From an uncultured Clostridia bacterium (lineage in GTDB: Bacteria > Bacillota > Clostridia > Oscillospirales > Ruminococcaceae), in NCBI GenBank assembly GCA_947630555.1, contig CANRIA010000009.1:1-64000 (forward strand): a DNA stretch of 64,000 nucleotides, in the 5' to 3' direction. The notes under the pieces were generated by a model that was not told the DNA's origin, ran no database searches, and saw only the letters and a list, made by a program, of their open reading frames with translations. This document shows positions 1 to 8,033 of this stretch, piece by piece (position 1 is the first letter of the stretch; each line of letters starts with the position of its first letter). Both the position numbers and the translations under genes were made by a program.

Positions 1-78
1 TTTCCCTTTCTGATTTTCTTTTTTATTCTATCAGATCTTTGGGCTTTTGTCTACTGTATTTTTATTGTAGCATACCAA

Positions 79-115
79 CCCTTTTGAAAAAGGGTCGATC
101 GAAAACTTTTCCGTT
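79..115. repeat. dispersed repeat, copy 1 (inverted relative to 6572-6608)
   Basis: This 37-base block is the exact reverse complement of 6572-6608. It contains a short internal palindrome (CCCTTT...AAAGGG) that could form a hairpin. It lies downstream of the OadA-like gene, in the gene-free left edge of the window. No coding function is visible. Confidence 0.8.
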
Positions 116-145
116 TTGGTAAGGCAACTTTGGTGGGGCGTTGAA

Positions 146-172
146 CAGCTCCGCAGGTGGCGCGTAAGCGCA
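146..172 (+). repeat. 27-base dispersed repeat, copy 1
   Basis: This block is identical, on the same strand, to 7051-7077. It is GC-rich and contains the self-complementary core GCGCGTAAGCGC. A related shorter core, GCGCGTAAGCGCA, recurs near 54535 in another gene-free stretch, so a genome-wide interspersed repeat is likely. Confidence 0.75.
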
Positions 173-181
173 ATTACCTAC

Positions 182-1576
182 TTATATCGGCACTACCTTA
201 TTCGCAACGTCTGCGTGGCTGTCGATACCGAAACGCTTATTCCTTCTCTGCTCGAAGAACTTGGGCGCTACCTTCGGGAACATAGCATATGTGAGTATGT
301 CCTCCTCCTGCTGGCACCACTCGGCGCACTCCAGCTTCATCTTCTCAAACTCGGGCTGCAAGAGGTCGGCAGGGCGGCAGGTTATTGCTTCCTCGTCGCC
401 GAGGATCTTCTTTTTAAACTCCTCGCTTATCTCGACGGGCGTTTTGCCGTACTCGCCTTTTACAAGACCTTTGAACTCTTTGGTAACTGTCTTATATCTC
501 TCGCCGGTGATTATATTGAACACCGCCTGTGTGCCGACTATCTGAGAAGTAGGCGTAACCAGCGGAGGGAAGCCCGAATCTTTGCGCACTCTGGGCACTT
601 CGGCAAGAACTTCTTCAAGCTGGTCTTCCTTGCCTGCCTGTTTCAGCTGCGAAAGCAGGTTTGAAAGCATACCGCCGGGGACTTGATACAAAAGCGCGTT
701 TGTATTTGTTGTGAGCATAGAAGGGTCAAGCAGACCGCTGTCTATATACTTCTTTCTAAGTCCCATGAAATAGCCTCTGAGCTCGTTGAGGGCAACAAGG
801 TCAAGACCTGTATCATATTCTGTACCCTTGAAAGCTGCGACTATAGACTCTGTAGGTGCGTGAGATGTACCCAGTGCGAGCGGCGACATTGCGGTATCTA
901 CGATGTCAACGCCTGCTTCTACCGCCTGCATTATGCACATATCGGCAAGGCCCGAGGTGAAGTGGGTATGCAGCTGTATGGGTATTTTAACGGTCTCTTT
1001 AAGAGCCTTTACAAGTCTGCCTGCCTCATACGGTGTGAGCAGTGCAGCCATATCTTTTATGCATATAGAATCCGCGCCTGCGTTTTCAATAACTTTTGCA
1101 TAGTTTATATAGTATTCCTCGGTGAACACTTCGCCCGTGGTATACGAAATAGCGACCTGTGCGTGACCCTGCTCCTTTTTGGCAGCCTTTATGGCGGTCT
1201 CGAGGTTTCTTATATCGTTGAGCGCATCAAATATTCTTATAATATCAATGCCGTTAGCGATAGATTTCTGCACGAAATACTCTACCAAATCATCTGCATA
1301 GTGGCGGTAGCCGAGCATATTCTGACCGCGAAAGAGCATTTGCAGTTTGGTATTGGGCATCTCTTTGCGGATAATACGCAGTCTTTCCCATGGGTCTTCA
1401 CCCAAAAATCTTATGCATGAGTCAAACGTTGCTCCGCCCCACACTTCCGCAGAGTAAAAACCTATCTTATCCATAGCCGAAAGTATCGGCAGCATATCCT
1501 CGATAGGCATTCTCGTTGCAATAAGCGACTGGTGCGCATCACGAAGCACCGTCTCGGTTATTTTAAGTTTAGCCAT
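182..1576 (-). CDS. OadA-type carboxyltransferase (pyruvate/oxaloacetate; 5S-like subunit)
   Basis: 464 residues. It is a TIM-barrel carboxyltransferase that moves CO2 between biotin and pyruvate/oxaloacetate. Visible motifs are TVLRDAHQSL near the start, EVWGGATFD (about 45-53), the metal-binding HTHF (about 205), the IKDMAALL segment bearing the family lysine (about 172), and the conserved VPGGM (about 308). The C-terminal biotinyl domain of classical OadA is absent; the carrier is the separate gene just upstream (28-base gap). It is the last gene of a three-gene minus-strand operon. With the MmdA-like and carrier genes it gives a 12S/1.3S/5S transcarboxylase composition. Alternatively it is the cytoplasmic part of an oxaloacetate decarboxylase whose beta subunit lies outside the window. 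Confidence 0.9.
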   Translation of the reverse strand: MAKLKITETVLRDAHQSLIATRMPIEDMLPILSAMDKIGFYSAEVWGGATFDSCIRFLGEDPWERLRIIRKEMPNTKLQMLFRGQNMLGYRHYADDLVEYFVQKSIANGIDIIRIFDALNDIRNLETAIKAAKKEQGHAQVAISYTTGEVFTEEYYINYAKVIENAGADSICIKDMAALLTPYEAGRLVKALKETVKIPIQLHTHFTSGLADMCIMQAVEAGVDIVDTAMSPLALGTSHAPTESIVAAFKGTEYDTGLDLVALNELRGYFMGLRKKYIDSGLLDPSMLTTNTNALLYQVPGGMLSNLLSQLKQAGKEDQLEEVLAEVPRVRKDSGFPPLVTPTSQIVGTQAVFNIITGERYKTVTKEFKGLVKGEYGKTPVEISEEFKKKILGDEEAITCRPADLLQPEFEKMKLECAEWCQQEEDILTYAMFPKVAPKFFEQRRNKRFGIDSHADVANKVVPI

Positions 1577-1603
1577 ATAAAGCGATCCTTTCAGAAAAGT
1601 TTA

Positions 1604-1960
1604 TCAGCCGATAACAGCCAGCACTGTGCCTGTTTCAACAGAAGTACCCTTTGCGATATTCACGCTGAGCACTTTGCCGTCACAAACTGCGTTAACGTCG
1701 TTTTCCATTTTCATAGCTTCAAGCACGAACATTGCCTGACCCTTTGTAACGGTATCGCCTACCGCTACTTTTACATCAAGTATCATACCGGGCATAGGTG
1801 CGGTTATCTTTGTGCCGTCTGCAACGGGGGCAACTTTGGGCGCTGCCTTGGGGGCTGCTTTAGGTGCGGCTGCGGGAGCAGAAACCTGCGTGCCGTCGGT
1901 TATTTCTTCTACTTCAACGTCGTATGCCGTTCCGTTTACTGTTATGTTATATCTTTTCAT
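1604..1960 (-). CDS. biotin carboxyl carrier protein (1.3S/OadG-like biotinyl domain)
   Basis: 118 residues. The N-terminal strand segment (YNITVNGTAYDVEVEE) is followed by an Ala/Pro/Lys-rich flexible linker (about 28-48) and a C-terminal biotinyl domain. That domain carries the canonical EAMKMEN motif, whose lysine is biotinylated. Length and architecture match the 1.3S carrier of propionibacterial transcarboxylase, about 120 residues. It lies between the two carboxyltransferase genes, with gaps of about 20-28 bases, and most likely shuttles carboxybiotin between them. Confidence 0.93.
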   Translation of the reverse strand: MKRYNITVNGTAYDVEVEEITDGTQVSAPAAAPKAAPKAAPKVAPVADGTKITAPMPGMILDVKVAVGDTVTKGQAMFVLEAMKMENDVNAVCDGKVLSVNIAKGTSVETGTVLAVIG

Positions 1961-1980
1961 TGCTTATTCCTCCATCACAA

Positions 1981-3303
1981 TTACATTGGTATGTTGCTGT
2001 GCTTTTTGGGCAGTGTTGAAATGCGCTTGCCCGACATCATATCGAGTGCGTTTATAAGCGCATCACGCAGCAGCGATTCATCTTCAACAAGCTCTGCGCT
2101 GCCGTTTTCGGCTGCCTTTTGCGCGCTTGCATATTTTTCTGCATACTCAGTTGCAAGCTCTTTTCTCTTCGCCTCGGTATCGTCTGCGCCTTTAAGAGCA
2201 TCATGCTGCATTATTTCAACTGCTGCAAGCGGATCTACGGGAGATATTACTGCGCCCGGCAAAGCGAAAGTAACATCTGCATTGGCGTTTTTGCCTGCAA
2301 GGGCTATATAGGCTGCTCCGTATGCTTTTCCCGTAATTACAGAAAGCTTTACCGTGGTAGCCTCTGCATAAGAATGTGCGAGCATTGCCATATTCTTCAC
2401 CGCGCCTGATTCTTCGGCTTCCTCGCTGCTGTCAAAGCCTTCTGTATTCACAAGGGTGACAACGGGTATGGCAAACGCATCACAAAGTCTTACAAATCTT
2501 GCTATCTTACCGCAGTCGGCGGCGGTAAGTTTGCCTTCCTGCATATCGGTGCCGCACACGCCGACAGTCGAGCCGCCTATTGAAGCAAGCGCTGTGAACG
2601 CGCATTTGCCGCATTCTTTGCCAAGAACGGTAACGCTGTCGGCATCGCAGATAGCTTTCGCCTGCTCCTCAGCGTTATTTCCAAACGGCGCGCCGCTCTC
2701 CTCATATTCATACATAGGCAGCGGAGAGAGGTTGTTCTGCGGAAGCTTTGCCACAAGTTCTCTGGCTTTCTTTATAGCCTGCTCGTCGTTTTCGGCAACG
2801 ATAGAAACAACGCCGTTCTTTGCGGCATTTTCTGCAAGAGAGCCCACCTTACTGTTAGGTGTTGTAAATATCGCGGCATCTTCCGCGGCAATGACTATAT
2901 CGGCACCTGCTGCCATCATTGCGCTGCAGCCTGCGCAAACGCCTGCCGCCACGGATATCTGCGGCACAACGCCCGAAAGGTTAGAGACCCTCGCCAGAAG
3001 TTCGCCGTATGCGTCCAGAGCCGCAAAACCGTCGCTGAGATTCGCTCCGCACGAATCATATATGCCAACGACGGGCACACCCGTTCTCAGCGCAAGTTCA
3101 TAAACTCTCGCTATTTTTTCTGCCTGCGCCTTGCCCACAGCGCCCGAATTTACGCTGACGTCCTGTGAAAACGCATAAACGGGGCTGCCTTCAACAGTTC
3201 CGTAGGCAGTGATAACGCCGCTTGACTTAGCAAGCACGCCAAGTTCCGTATATTCGCCGTTATCAAACAAATATGTCAGTCTTTTATTTGCAGTATCAGA
3301 CAT
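1981..3303 (-). CDS. acyl-CoA carboxyltransferase (MmdA/12S-like)
   Basis: 440 residues with two crotonase-fold halves typical of methylmalonyl/propionyl-CoA carboxyltransferases. The N-half segment VPVVGIYDSCGANLSDG and the oxyanion-type AAGVCAGCSAMM are visible, as is a C-half ending GAVISPVDPLAA. The N-half glycines resemble GARIQEG-type family motifs but are divergent. It is about 70-80 residues shorter than typical 12S/MmdA proteins. As first gene of the operon it probably sets up exchange of CO2 between an acyl-CoA and biotin on the downstream carrier. The exact acyl-CoA substrate cannot be read from the sequence. Confidence 0.85.
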   Translation of the reverse strand: MSDTANKRLTYLFDNGEYTELGVLAKSSGVITAYGTVEGSPVYAFSQDVSVNSGAVGKAQAEKIARVYELALRTGVPVVGIYDSCGANLSDGFAALDAYGELLARVSNLSGVVPQISVAAGVCAGCSAMMAAGADIVIAAEDAAIFTTPNSKVGSLAENAAKNGVVSIVAENDEQAIKKARELVAKLPQNNLSPLPMYEYEESGAPFGNNAEEQAKAICDADSVTVLGKECGKCAFTALASIGGSTVGVCGTDMQEGKLTAADCGKIARFVRLCDAFAIPVVTLVNTEGFDSSEEAEESGAVKNMAMLAHSYAEATTVKLSVITGKAYGAAYIALAGKNANADVTFALPGAVISPVDPLAAVEIMQHDALKGADDTEAKRKELATEYAEKYASAQKAAENGSAELVEDESLLRDALINALDMMSGKRISTLPKKHSNIPM

Positions 3304-3371
3304 ATTTTCTTATCCTCCATTCGTCTTTTTGAGCGCACGGCAGCTTTCTGCCAACGCTCCATACATATTTT

Positions 3372-3400
3372 ATTATACTATGGTTTTAAAAATTTAGCAA
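3372..3400 (-). promoter_or_regulatory. promoter of carboxyltransferase operon
   Basis: Read on the minus strand: -35 TTGCTA and -10 TATAAT separated by 17 bases, about 70 bases upstream of the first gene. It is the only strong match between the two minus-strand genes. Confidence 0.75.
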
Positions 3401-3420
3401 GGGGTTTTGAAAGATTTTCT

Positions 3421-3466
3421 AAAAAAATAAAAAAATCATCGAAGCGCACAGGTGTACGCTCCGATG
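3421..3466 (-). terminator. intrinsic terminator of the 3474-4553 lipoprotein gene
   Basis: On the minus strand, a long hairpin at 3437-3466 (arms CATCGGAGCG and CGCTTCGATG, with G-U pairs) is followed by an almost pure T run. It starts a few bases after the stop codon. Confidence 0.85.
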
Positions 3467-3473
3467 TTTCGCA

Positions 3474-4553
3474 TTATTTTATAACATATTCTTGTGAAAG
3501 TTCCTTGTCTATCCAGTCTATAACGTCGGCAAAGCAAAGTTTATCAATAATTGTGAAATATTTATGGCTCATGCCGTCTTCGGGGTTTATCTCTTCGGTA
3601 TAGCAAAAGCCGCTCGAAGAAATGGTGACCTCTGATTTAGTATTGCCGAAGACGAATTTTACATAGTCTGCGGCAGGGTCGTTTGGAGATGATACTGCGC
3701 CCGACACCGTGCCGAAGCTGTCTATCATGGTACTTATCTGATTGAGGTGCTCGCTGCTTAGTATAAAGCAGTTGCCATACTGACCGCCGATGAACACTTC
3801 CACCGTGGCATAAGAGCCCTCATACACCTTATAATTATAATACTTATCGAACACTATATAATAGTATTCGTCGCCGGAATATGCGCTGAACGCCGCAGTT
3901 GAGGCAATATCAAGGCTTATCGGCTCGAGGTAGTCCCAGTAGGTGTTATAAACGGTCTTTCCTCTTGCAGATTCAAGGTAGTAGGTGGTGTTGTCGTTGT
4001 CGTCGCTGCTTTTTATCTGAACCGGCGTTTCTGTCTCGAACCAAATCGTCTCGCCCTCTGCAACGGGTGTAACAACGCCGCTTTCTTCAATTATCGCATA
4101 GCTTTCGCTGCCGTTGTCGGTAACAAGCAGAAAGGTATCGGGTCTCACCAGCGATATTTCCGTATACGCCGCCGACAGCATTATATTGCCGTCCGCGCTG
4201 ACTATGCCTTTTTTGTCGCCCGTGATATAGCTGTAATACTGCCCGTCAAGAAACGATGTCTCGCAAGTAAGTGATGTGAACGGCTGCTGCTCAACCGCCG
4301 CATTTGCGGTCTGCGAGTCAAAGCTGTTATACACAAGATTGCTGTAAAGAGAGATGTTGTCTTTATTGTCAACAAAAAACTGCGGAAAACTATATGTTGC
4401 CTGTTCCTGCACTACAGGCGGCACGCCGTCCGTACTGGGGGCAGTGGTAGTAACCGCGGAAGAATCATTATCTCCGCTGCCTTTACACGCTGAAAGCGAA
4501 AACAGCGCAGTAACAAGGCATATTGCCATAGCGGCAGGTCGTCTGAATGTCAA
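3474..4553 (-). CDS. putative lipoprotein, unknown function
   Basis: About 359 residues. A short hydrophobic signal ends in a lipobox-like LFSLSAC, followed by a Gly/Ser/Asp/Thr-rich spacer. A GDKKGIVSADGNIML segment resembles WG-type repeats, which suggests an extracytoplasmic beta-structured domain, but the similarity is weak. I chose a TTG start at 4553 because AAAGG sits at proper spacing before it; the upstream GTG at 4562 directly abuts the ribosome binding site. It is transcribed alone, with its own terminator. No family was recognised, and export to the cell surface is the only reasonable inference. Confidence 0.65.
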   Translation of the reverse strand: MTFRRPAAMAICLVTALFSLSACKGSGDNDSSAVTTTAPSTDGVPPVVQEQATYSFPQFFVDNKDNISLYSNLVYNSFDSQTANAAVEQQPFTSLTCETSFLDGQYYSYITGDKKGIVSADGNIMLSAAYTEISLVRPDTFLLVTDNGSESYAIIEESGVVTPVAEGETIWFETETPVQIKSSDDNDNTTYYLESARGKTVYNTYWDYLEPISLDIASTAAFSAYSGDEYYYIVFDKYYNYKVYEGSYATVEVFIGGQYGNCFILSSEHLNQISTMIDSFGTVSGAVSSPNDPAADYVKFVFGNTKSEVTISSSGFCYTEEINPEDGMSHKYFTIIDKLCFADVIDWIDKELSQEYVIK

Positions 4554-4679
4554 TGTGATCACCCTTTTCGTATATATCTGATATTATTATACACCATTCC
4601 GCACATTTTTTCAAGAGGCTGATGCAGGTTTATTGTAACATGCCTTGACAGAAAAATACACAGAAATTTTATGTTGCTG

Positions 4680-4708
4680 TTGACAAAGCGCTTTTAGTGG
4701 TGTATAAT
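4680..4708 (+). promoter_or_regulatory. promoter of the SAM-riboswitch/metK transcript
   Basis: Perfect consensus: TTGACA at 4680-4685 and TATAAT at 4703-4708 with a 17-base spacer. It is followed about 18 bases later by the SAM riboswitch. Confidence 0.9.
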
Positions 4709-4725
4709 ATAATCGAAATGCTGAA

Positions 4726-4827
4726 TATCTTATCAAGAGCGGCTGAGGGTCAGGCCCTGTGAAGCCCGGCAACCTGGCATTTGTCAAGGTGCTAATTCCT
4801 GCGGTTTTACCGAGAGATGAGAGGTAT
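4726..4827 (+). ncRNA. SAM-I (S-box) riboswitch
   Basis: The conserved blocks of the S-box aptamer appear in order: CTTATCAAGAGCGGCTGAGG, GGCCCTGTGAAGCCCGGCAA, a GGTGCTAATTCCTGC segment, and the closing GAGAGATGAGAGG. Position directly upstream of metK is the classic regulon location. SAM binding is expected to favour the terminator that follows and so shut off SAM synthetase production. Confidence 0.95.
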
Positions 4828-4858
4828 TTGACGGCGCGCGCCGTACAGATATTACGAA

Positions 4859-4896
4859 CGTTTCGCGGAAAAATACCGTGAAGCGTTTTTTATTTT
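4859..4896 (+). terminator. riboswitch expression-platform terminator
   Basis: A 10-bp stem (CGTTTCGCGG with CCGTGAAGCG) has a 7-base loop and is followed by TTTTTTATTTT. It lies between the S-box aptamer and the metK ribosome binding site AAGGAG (4901-4906), so it is the regulated terminator. Confidence 0.9.
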
Positions 4897-4914
4897 ACAA
4901 AAGGAGCGAAAATT

Positions 4915-6090
4915 ATGGCAAAATATATTTTTACATCGGAGTCTGTAACAGAGGGGCACCCCGACAAGATATGCGATCAGATATCTGATGCGGTGCTTGA
5001 CGAAATGCTAAGGCTTGACCCCCTTTCACGCGTGGCGTGTGAAGTGTGCGTTACCACGGGCATGATACTTGTTATGGGCGAAATTTCTTCAAAAGCAAGC
5101 GTTGACATACCTGCGATAGCGAGAAAGACTGTTGAAGAGATAGGCTACGACAGGGCAAAATACGGCTTTGACTGCCACACCTGCTCGGTAATAACAACTA
5201 TAGACAAGCAGTCGGCTGACATAGCCATGGGCGTTGACAACGCTTTAGAAGGCAGGGCTGAAAACAAGTTTGACACTGGTGCAGGCGACCAGGGTATGAT
5301 GTTCGGCTATGCGTGCGACGAAACGCCCGAGCTTATGCCGCTGCCTATATCGCTGGCACACAAACTGGCAAAAAGGCTCACGCAGGTGAGAAAAGACGGC
5401 ACTTTGGCATATCTGCGCCCTGACGGAAAAACGCAGGTCACAGTTGAATACGACGATGGCAGACCGGCAAGGATAGACACTGTGGTGGTATCTTCTCAGC
5501 ACGACCCCGACGTTACGCTGGAACAGATACGCGGAGACATTATAGAAAAGGTGATAAAGGCTGTTATTCCTGCAAACCTGCTGGACGAGGGCACTAAATA
5601 TCTTGTAAACCCGACAGGCAGATTTGTTATAGGCGGCCCGCAGGGGGACAGCGGACTTACCGGTCGCAAAATAATTGTTGACACATACGGCGGATATTCT
5701 CGCCACGGCGGCGGAGCGTTTTCGGGCAAAGACCCGACGAAGGTTGACCGCAGCGCTGCATACGCGGCAAGATACATAGCCAAAAATATTGTGGCTGCAA
5801 AGCTTGCCTCAAAGTGCGAAGTACAGCTTGCTTACGCTATAGGCGTGGCTCAGCCTGTTTCTATAATGGTGGACACATTCGGCACGGGAAAGGTTTCTGA
5901 TGAAAAACTTGCAGAGGCGGTAGAAAAGGTGTTTGACCTGCGCCCTGCCGCGATAATAAAGGCGCTCGATTTGCGCAAACCGCGTTACCGCGCGCTGGCT
6001 GCTTACGGTCACATGGGCAGAGAAGACCTTGACGCGCCGTGGGAAAAGGTGGACAGGGCAGATGCGATAAAGGCTGCTGCCGAGGGATAA
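4915..6090 (+). CDS. metK: S-adenosylmethionine synthetase
   Basis: 391 residues, the normal family length. It makes SAM from methionine and ATP in the cytoplasm. Family signatures seen are [16 protein letters not shown] near the N-terminus, [12 protein letters not shown] (about 120) and [19 protein letters not shown] (about 260). ATG at 4915 is preceded by AAGGAG at good spacing. Expression is under the SAM riboswitch just upstream. A small unknown gene follows 3 bases after the stop and is likely co-transcribed. Confidence 0.98.
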   Translation: MAKYIFTSESVTEGHPDKICDQISDAVLDEMLRLDPLSRVACEVCVTTGMILVMGEISSKASVDIPAIARKTVEEIGYDRAKYGFDCHTCSVITTIDKQSADIAMGVDNALEGRAENKFDTGAGDQGMMFGYACDETPELMPLPISLAHKLAKRLTQVRKDGTLAYLRPDGKTQVTVEYDDGRPARIDTVVVSSQHDPDVTLEQIRGDIIEKVIKAVIPANLLDEGTKYLVNPTGRFVIGGPQGDSGLTGRKIIVDTYGGYSRHGGGAFSGKDPTKVDRSAAYAARYIAKNIVAAKLASKCEVQLAYAIGVAQPVSIMVDTFGTGKVSDEKLAEAVEKVFDLRPAAIIKALDLRKPRYRALAAYGHMGREDLDAPWEKVDRADAIKAAAEG

Positions 6091-6093
6091 AAA

Positions 6094-6495
6094 ATGCTTC
6101 TTAGTGAAAATTGTGATGTTTTATACATCAGCGAACTTAACTGTGTATTTGTGAAATGGAAACGCTACTGCGAGGGTGAAGATTACCGCCGTGCGCAGCT
6201 TCACGCGCTTGATATAATCGACAAGCACAAGGGCTGCCACTACATTGTTGATATGCGCGACGGCTTTAAGTGCAGCAGCGATGACGACACATGGCTGCAC
6301 GGGCATTTTGCTCCGCTGATATACGACAGCGGTTGCAGGCATTTTTTCTACATAAAGAACTCAAGCAGCCTGCTGGACGGAGAGATAGAGAATCAGTCGG
6401 CGCTTATGCAGAGGTTTTTCAGCGTGCACTGCTGCGAAAATTTTGACGACATAAAGCTTATACTGCTCTCCGACCCTGAGTTTTTGAAGGGGTAA
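6094..6495 (+). CDS. small unknown protein downstream of metK
   Basis: 133 residues, cytoplasmic by appearance: no signal or membrane segment. It has seven Cys and many acidic and aromatic residues. The stretch HKGCHYIVDMRDGFKC looks like a strand-loop-helix of an STAS/SpoIIAA-like fold, but this is a weak impression. The ATG lies 3 bases after the metK stop, so translation is probably coupled and the gene falls under the same riboswitch. No catalytic motif was recognised. Confidence 0.65.
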   Translation: MLLSENCDVLYISELNCVFVKWKRYCEGEDYRRAQLHALDIIDKHKGCHYIVDMRDGFKCSSDDDTWLHGHFAPLIYDSGCRHFFYIKNSSSLLDGEIENQSALMQRFFSVHCCENFDDIKLILLSDPEFLKG

Positions 6496-6571
6496 AATAA
6501 TTTATTTGCTTACGGAGAATCGCGAACAGTTCACTATCACACAGTACGCAAAACTTTTAAATCTTGTCAAG

Positions 6572-6608
6572 AACGGAAAAGTTTTCGATCGACCCTTTTT
6601 CAAAAGGG
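6572..6608. repeat. dispersed repeat, copy 2 (inverted relative to 79-115)
   Basis: This is the exact reverse complement of 79-115 over 37 bases. It carries the same internal hairpin-forming core CCCTTTTTCAAAAGGG. Confidence 0.8.
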
Positions 6609-6729
6609 TCGTCATGGGTCGTAGCGTATGCAAGCATACGCCGAGTGAAACCCCCGTCGCCTGCGGTCGCTTGCGAACGCTACCGCAGCACGGCGAAATC
6701 CCCTACGGCAAGCGCTCTGCTGCTAGAGG

Positions 6730-6897
6730 TTAGAAGTGAGAAGTTAGAAGTAAGAAACGTTTTTAAAACTCTTGTGGCAGTTTTCCATATCTGCGGTTTA
6801 GATAGAGGCAAGAAGCAAGAAATTGCTTTTTATAGTTTAGTGCCGTCTTTTCAAAACCAAACATCTTGCCTCTTGCTTCTAGTTATCTTGCTTCTAA
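6730..6897. repeat. TTAGAAG/CTTCTAA-bounded element, copy 1
   Basis: TTAGAAG repeats at the left edge (6730, 6744) face CTTCTAA at the right (6891-6897). The interior has a complementary pair, GGCAAGAAGCAAGAA and TCTTGCCTCTTGCTTC, that could form a long hairpin. A second, shorter relative lies at 48801-48886 between tRNA genes. No open frame is conserved. Confidence 0.5.
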
Positions 6898-6960
6898 TAG
6901 GTGAGCCTCCCCTTGTTGTAGTGCAGCACTCTCTTTCCGCGTTCCATTCTGGAACGCCAT

Positions 6961-7050
6961 ACAATGTGAGAAATTCTTAACAAGTAAAGTGCGCAAACGT
7001 ATTAGCACACTCAAAATGAGAAGATAGTCAAAATAAGGTGCGGCGGCGAG
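6961..7050 (+). repeat. diverged 90-base repeat, copy 1 (coding-like)
   Basis: About 70% identical by eye to 54330-54418. Read in one frame, both copies give related peptides: QCEKFLTSKVRK then ISTLKMRR-stop here, and QCEKFTSNETRE then ISVLKMER-stop there. Many differences are conservative at codon level. No start codon or ribosome binding site is evident, so this may be a remnant of a coding element. Confidence 0.55.
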
Positions 7051-7077
7051 CAGCTCCGCAGGTGGCGCGTAAGCGCA
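7051..7077 (+). repeat. 27-base dispersed repeat, copy 2
   Basis: Exact copy of 146-172 on the same strand. It directly follows the 90-base diverged repeat and abuts the ribU terminator. Confidence 0.75.
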
Positions 7078-7108
7078 AAAAAACAGACCTACATATACAG
7101 CAGGTCTG
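7076..7108 (-). terminator. terminator of ribU-like gene
   Basis: On the minus strand, the hairpin CAGACCT...AGGTCTG (7084-7108) is followed by a run of seven T. The plus-strand side also has ATTTTTAT, so it may work in both directions. Confidence 0.85.
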
Positions 7109-7145
7109 ATATTTTTATGCTTATGTAAGACGGCAGGAAGTTTTG

Positions 7146-7760
7146 TCACTCGCGCGGGGCTGCCTTTATTATCGGCGAGAGCGGTTTGTAAATTACCACT
7201 GTCACCAAGGCGCACAGCGCGGCTTTTACAAGCGTGAACGGCAGGTTGAATATACACAGCGCCTCGAATATGCTGCCCGTTGAGGCTCGCAGCTCGCGGT
7301 ACATACCAAGTATCGCTTCTTCTCCGCCGAATGCCTTGAAGTATATCGGGTATACTATAAAATAATTCAGCGGCAGGCTTATAGCCGTCATGGCGAGCGC
7401 GCCTGCTATACAACCTATAATTGCGCCTTTTTTGGTGCGGTTGAATTTATATATCAGCCCTGCGGTAAGAGCGAACACCGCCGATGTCACAAAGTCGAAG
7501 ATGTCGCCTATTCCCATGGTGGTGCCCAGACCTTTTATCAGCAGGTGCACGGCATTTTTTATAAGGCACACCAGCACGCCCTCTACGGGGCCGAGTGAAA
7601 AGCCTGCCAGCAGCGTTACGACGTTTGAAAGGTCAAGCTTTATAAAGCTGGGCATAAGCGGCACGGGAAAATCAAAATAGTATATAACTATTGCTATCGC
7701 GCTCATAAGAGCGATTATTACAAGTTTTCTTGTACTTATTTTACTGTTTGTATTACTCAT
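7146..7760 (-). CDS. ribU: ECF transporter S component, riboflavin-type
   Basis: 204 residues, with five or six hydrophobic segments. This is the substrate-binding membrane subunit of an energy-coupling-factor vitamin transporter. The N-terminal pattern of a charged segment, a first helix and then PLMPSFIKLDLSNVVTLLAG is typical of the RibU/ECF-S family. Specificity for riboflavin is supported by the FMN riboswitch directly upstream (7878-7985). The ATP-binding and EcfT subunits are not in this window, as expected for a group II system sharing a common energising module. Confidence 0.92.
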   Translation of the reverse strand: MSNTNSKISTRKLVIIALMSAIAIVIYYFDFPVPLMPSFIKLDLSNVVTLLAGFSLGPVEGVLVCLIKNAVHLLIKGLGTTMGIGDIFDFVTSAVFALTAGLIYKFNRTKKGAIIGCIAGALAMTAISLPLNYFIVYPIYFKAFGGEEAILGMYRELRASTGSIFEALCIFNLPFTLVKAALCALVTVVIYKPLSPIIKAAPRE

Positions 7761-7822
7761 ACGTTTACTCTCCTTTGGAAAATATTGCAGCTAAGCATAC
7801 GCTAAACTACTGAACGCACGGC

Positions 7823-7861
7823 AAATACAAACGCCCTATGATACATTGTACCACGGGGCGT
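7823..7861 (-). terminator. FMN riboswitch expression-platform terminator
   Basis: On the minus strand, ACGCCC pairs with GGGCGT around an inner stem TGGTAC/GTATCA. It is followed by TTTGTATTT. It lies between the FMN aptamer and the ribU start. Confidence 0.75.
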
Positions 7862-7877
7862 AAATGCTTTGTCTTAC

Positions 7878-7985
7878 GTTTCTTTCATCCGGACTTTAAC
7901 CGTCGGTATCGGACTTTCACCGAATCAGCGCACTTTCATGCGGTTGAGGACTTTACCTCCGATGTGGAATTTCACCACCCCTGAA
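7878..7985 (-). ncRNA. FMN riboswitch (RFN element)
   Basis: On the minus strand the RFN blocks occur in order: AGGGGTGGTGAAATTCC, CGGAGGTAAAGTCC, GATTCGGTGAAAGTCCGA, CCGACGGTTAAAGTCCGGAT and GAAAGAA. It sits about 120 bases before the RibU-type transporter gene. FMN binding should reduce expression of riboflavin uptake. Confidence 0.95.
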
Positions 7986-8033
7986 ACAATTAACTTTTAT
8001 TGAATTTTTCCTGCTGTCTTACGGCTTGGCTGA

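Larger units (their letters stand above)
6496..7075. other. gene-free, repeat-rich intergenic region
   Basis: Nothing here reads as a convincing gene on either strand: the open frames are short, lack ribosome binding sites and have atypical composition. It contains the second copies of two exact repeats (6572-6608, 7051-7077), a TTAGAAG-bounded element (6730-6897) and a diverged 90-base repeat shared with 54330-54418 (6961-7050). It looks like a graveyard of dispersed elements between convergently transcribed genes. Confidence 0.7.

Noticed and set aside
116..664. Plus-strand open frame opposite the OadA-like gene
   Set aside because: It mirrors a clear minus-strand enzyme gene, has no family features and no ribosome site; long antisense shadows are common in this GC range.
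6883..7413. Minus-strand open frame spanning the ribU end and the repeat region
   Set aside because: Out of frame with ribU over most of its length and running through the terminator and repeats; no independent start signal.
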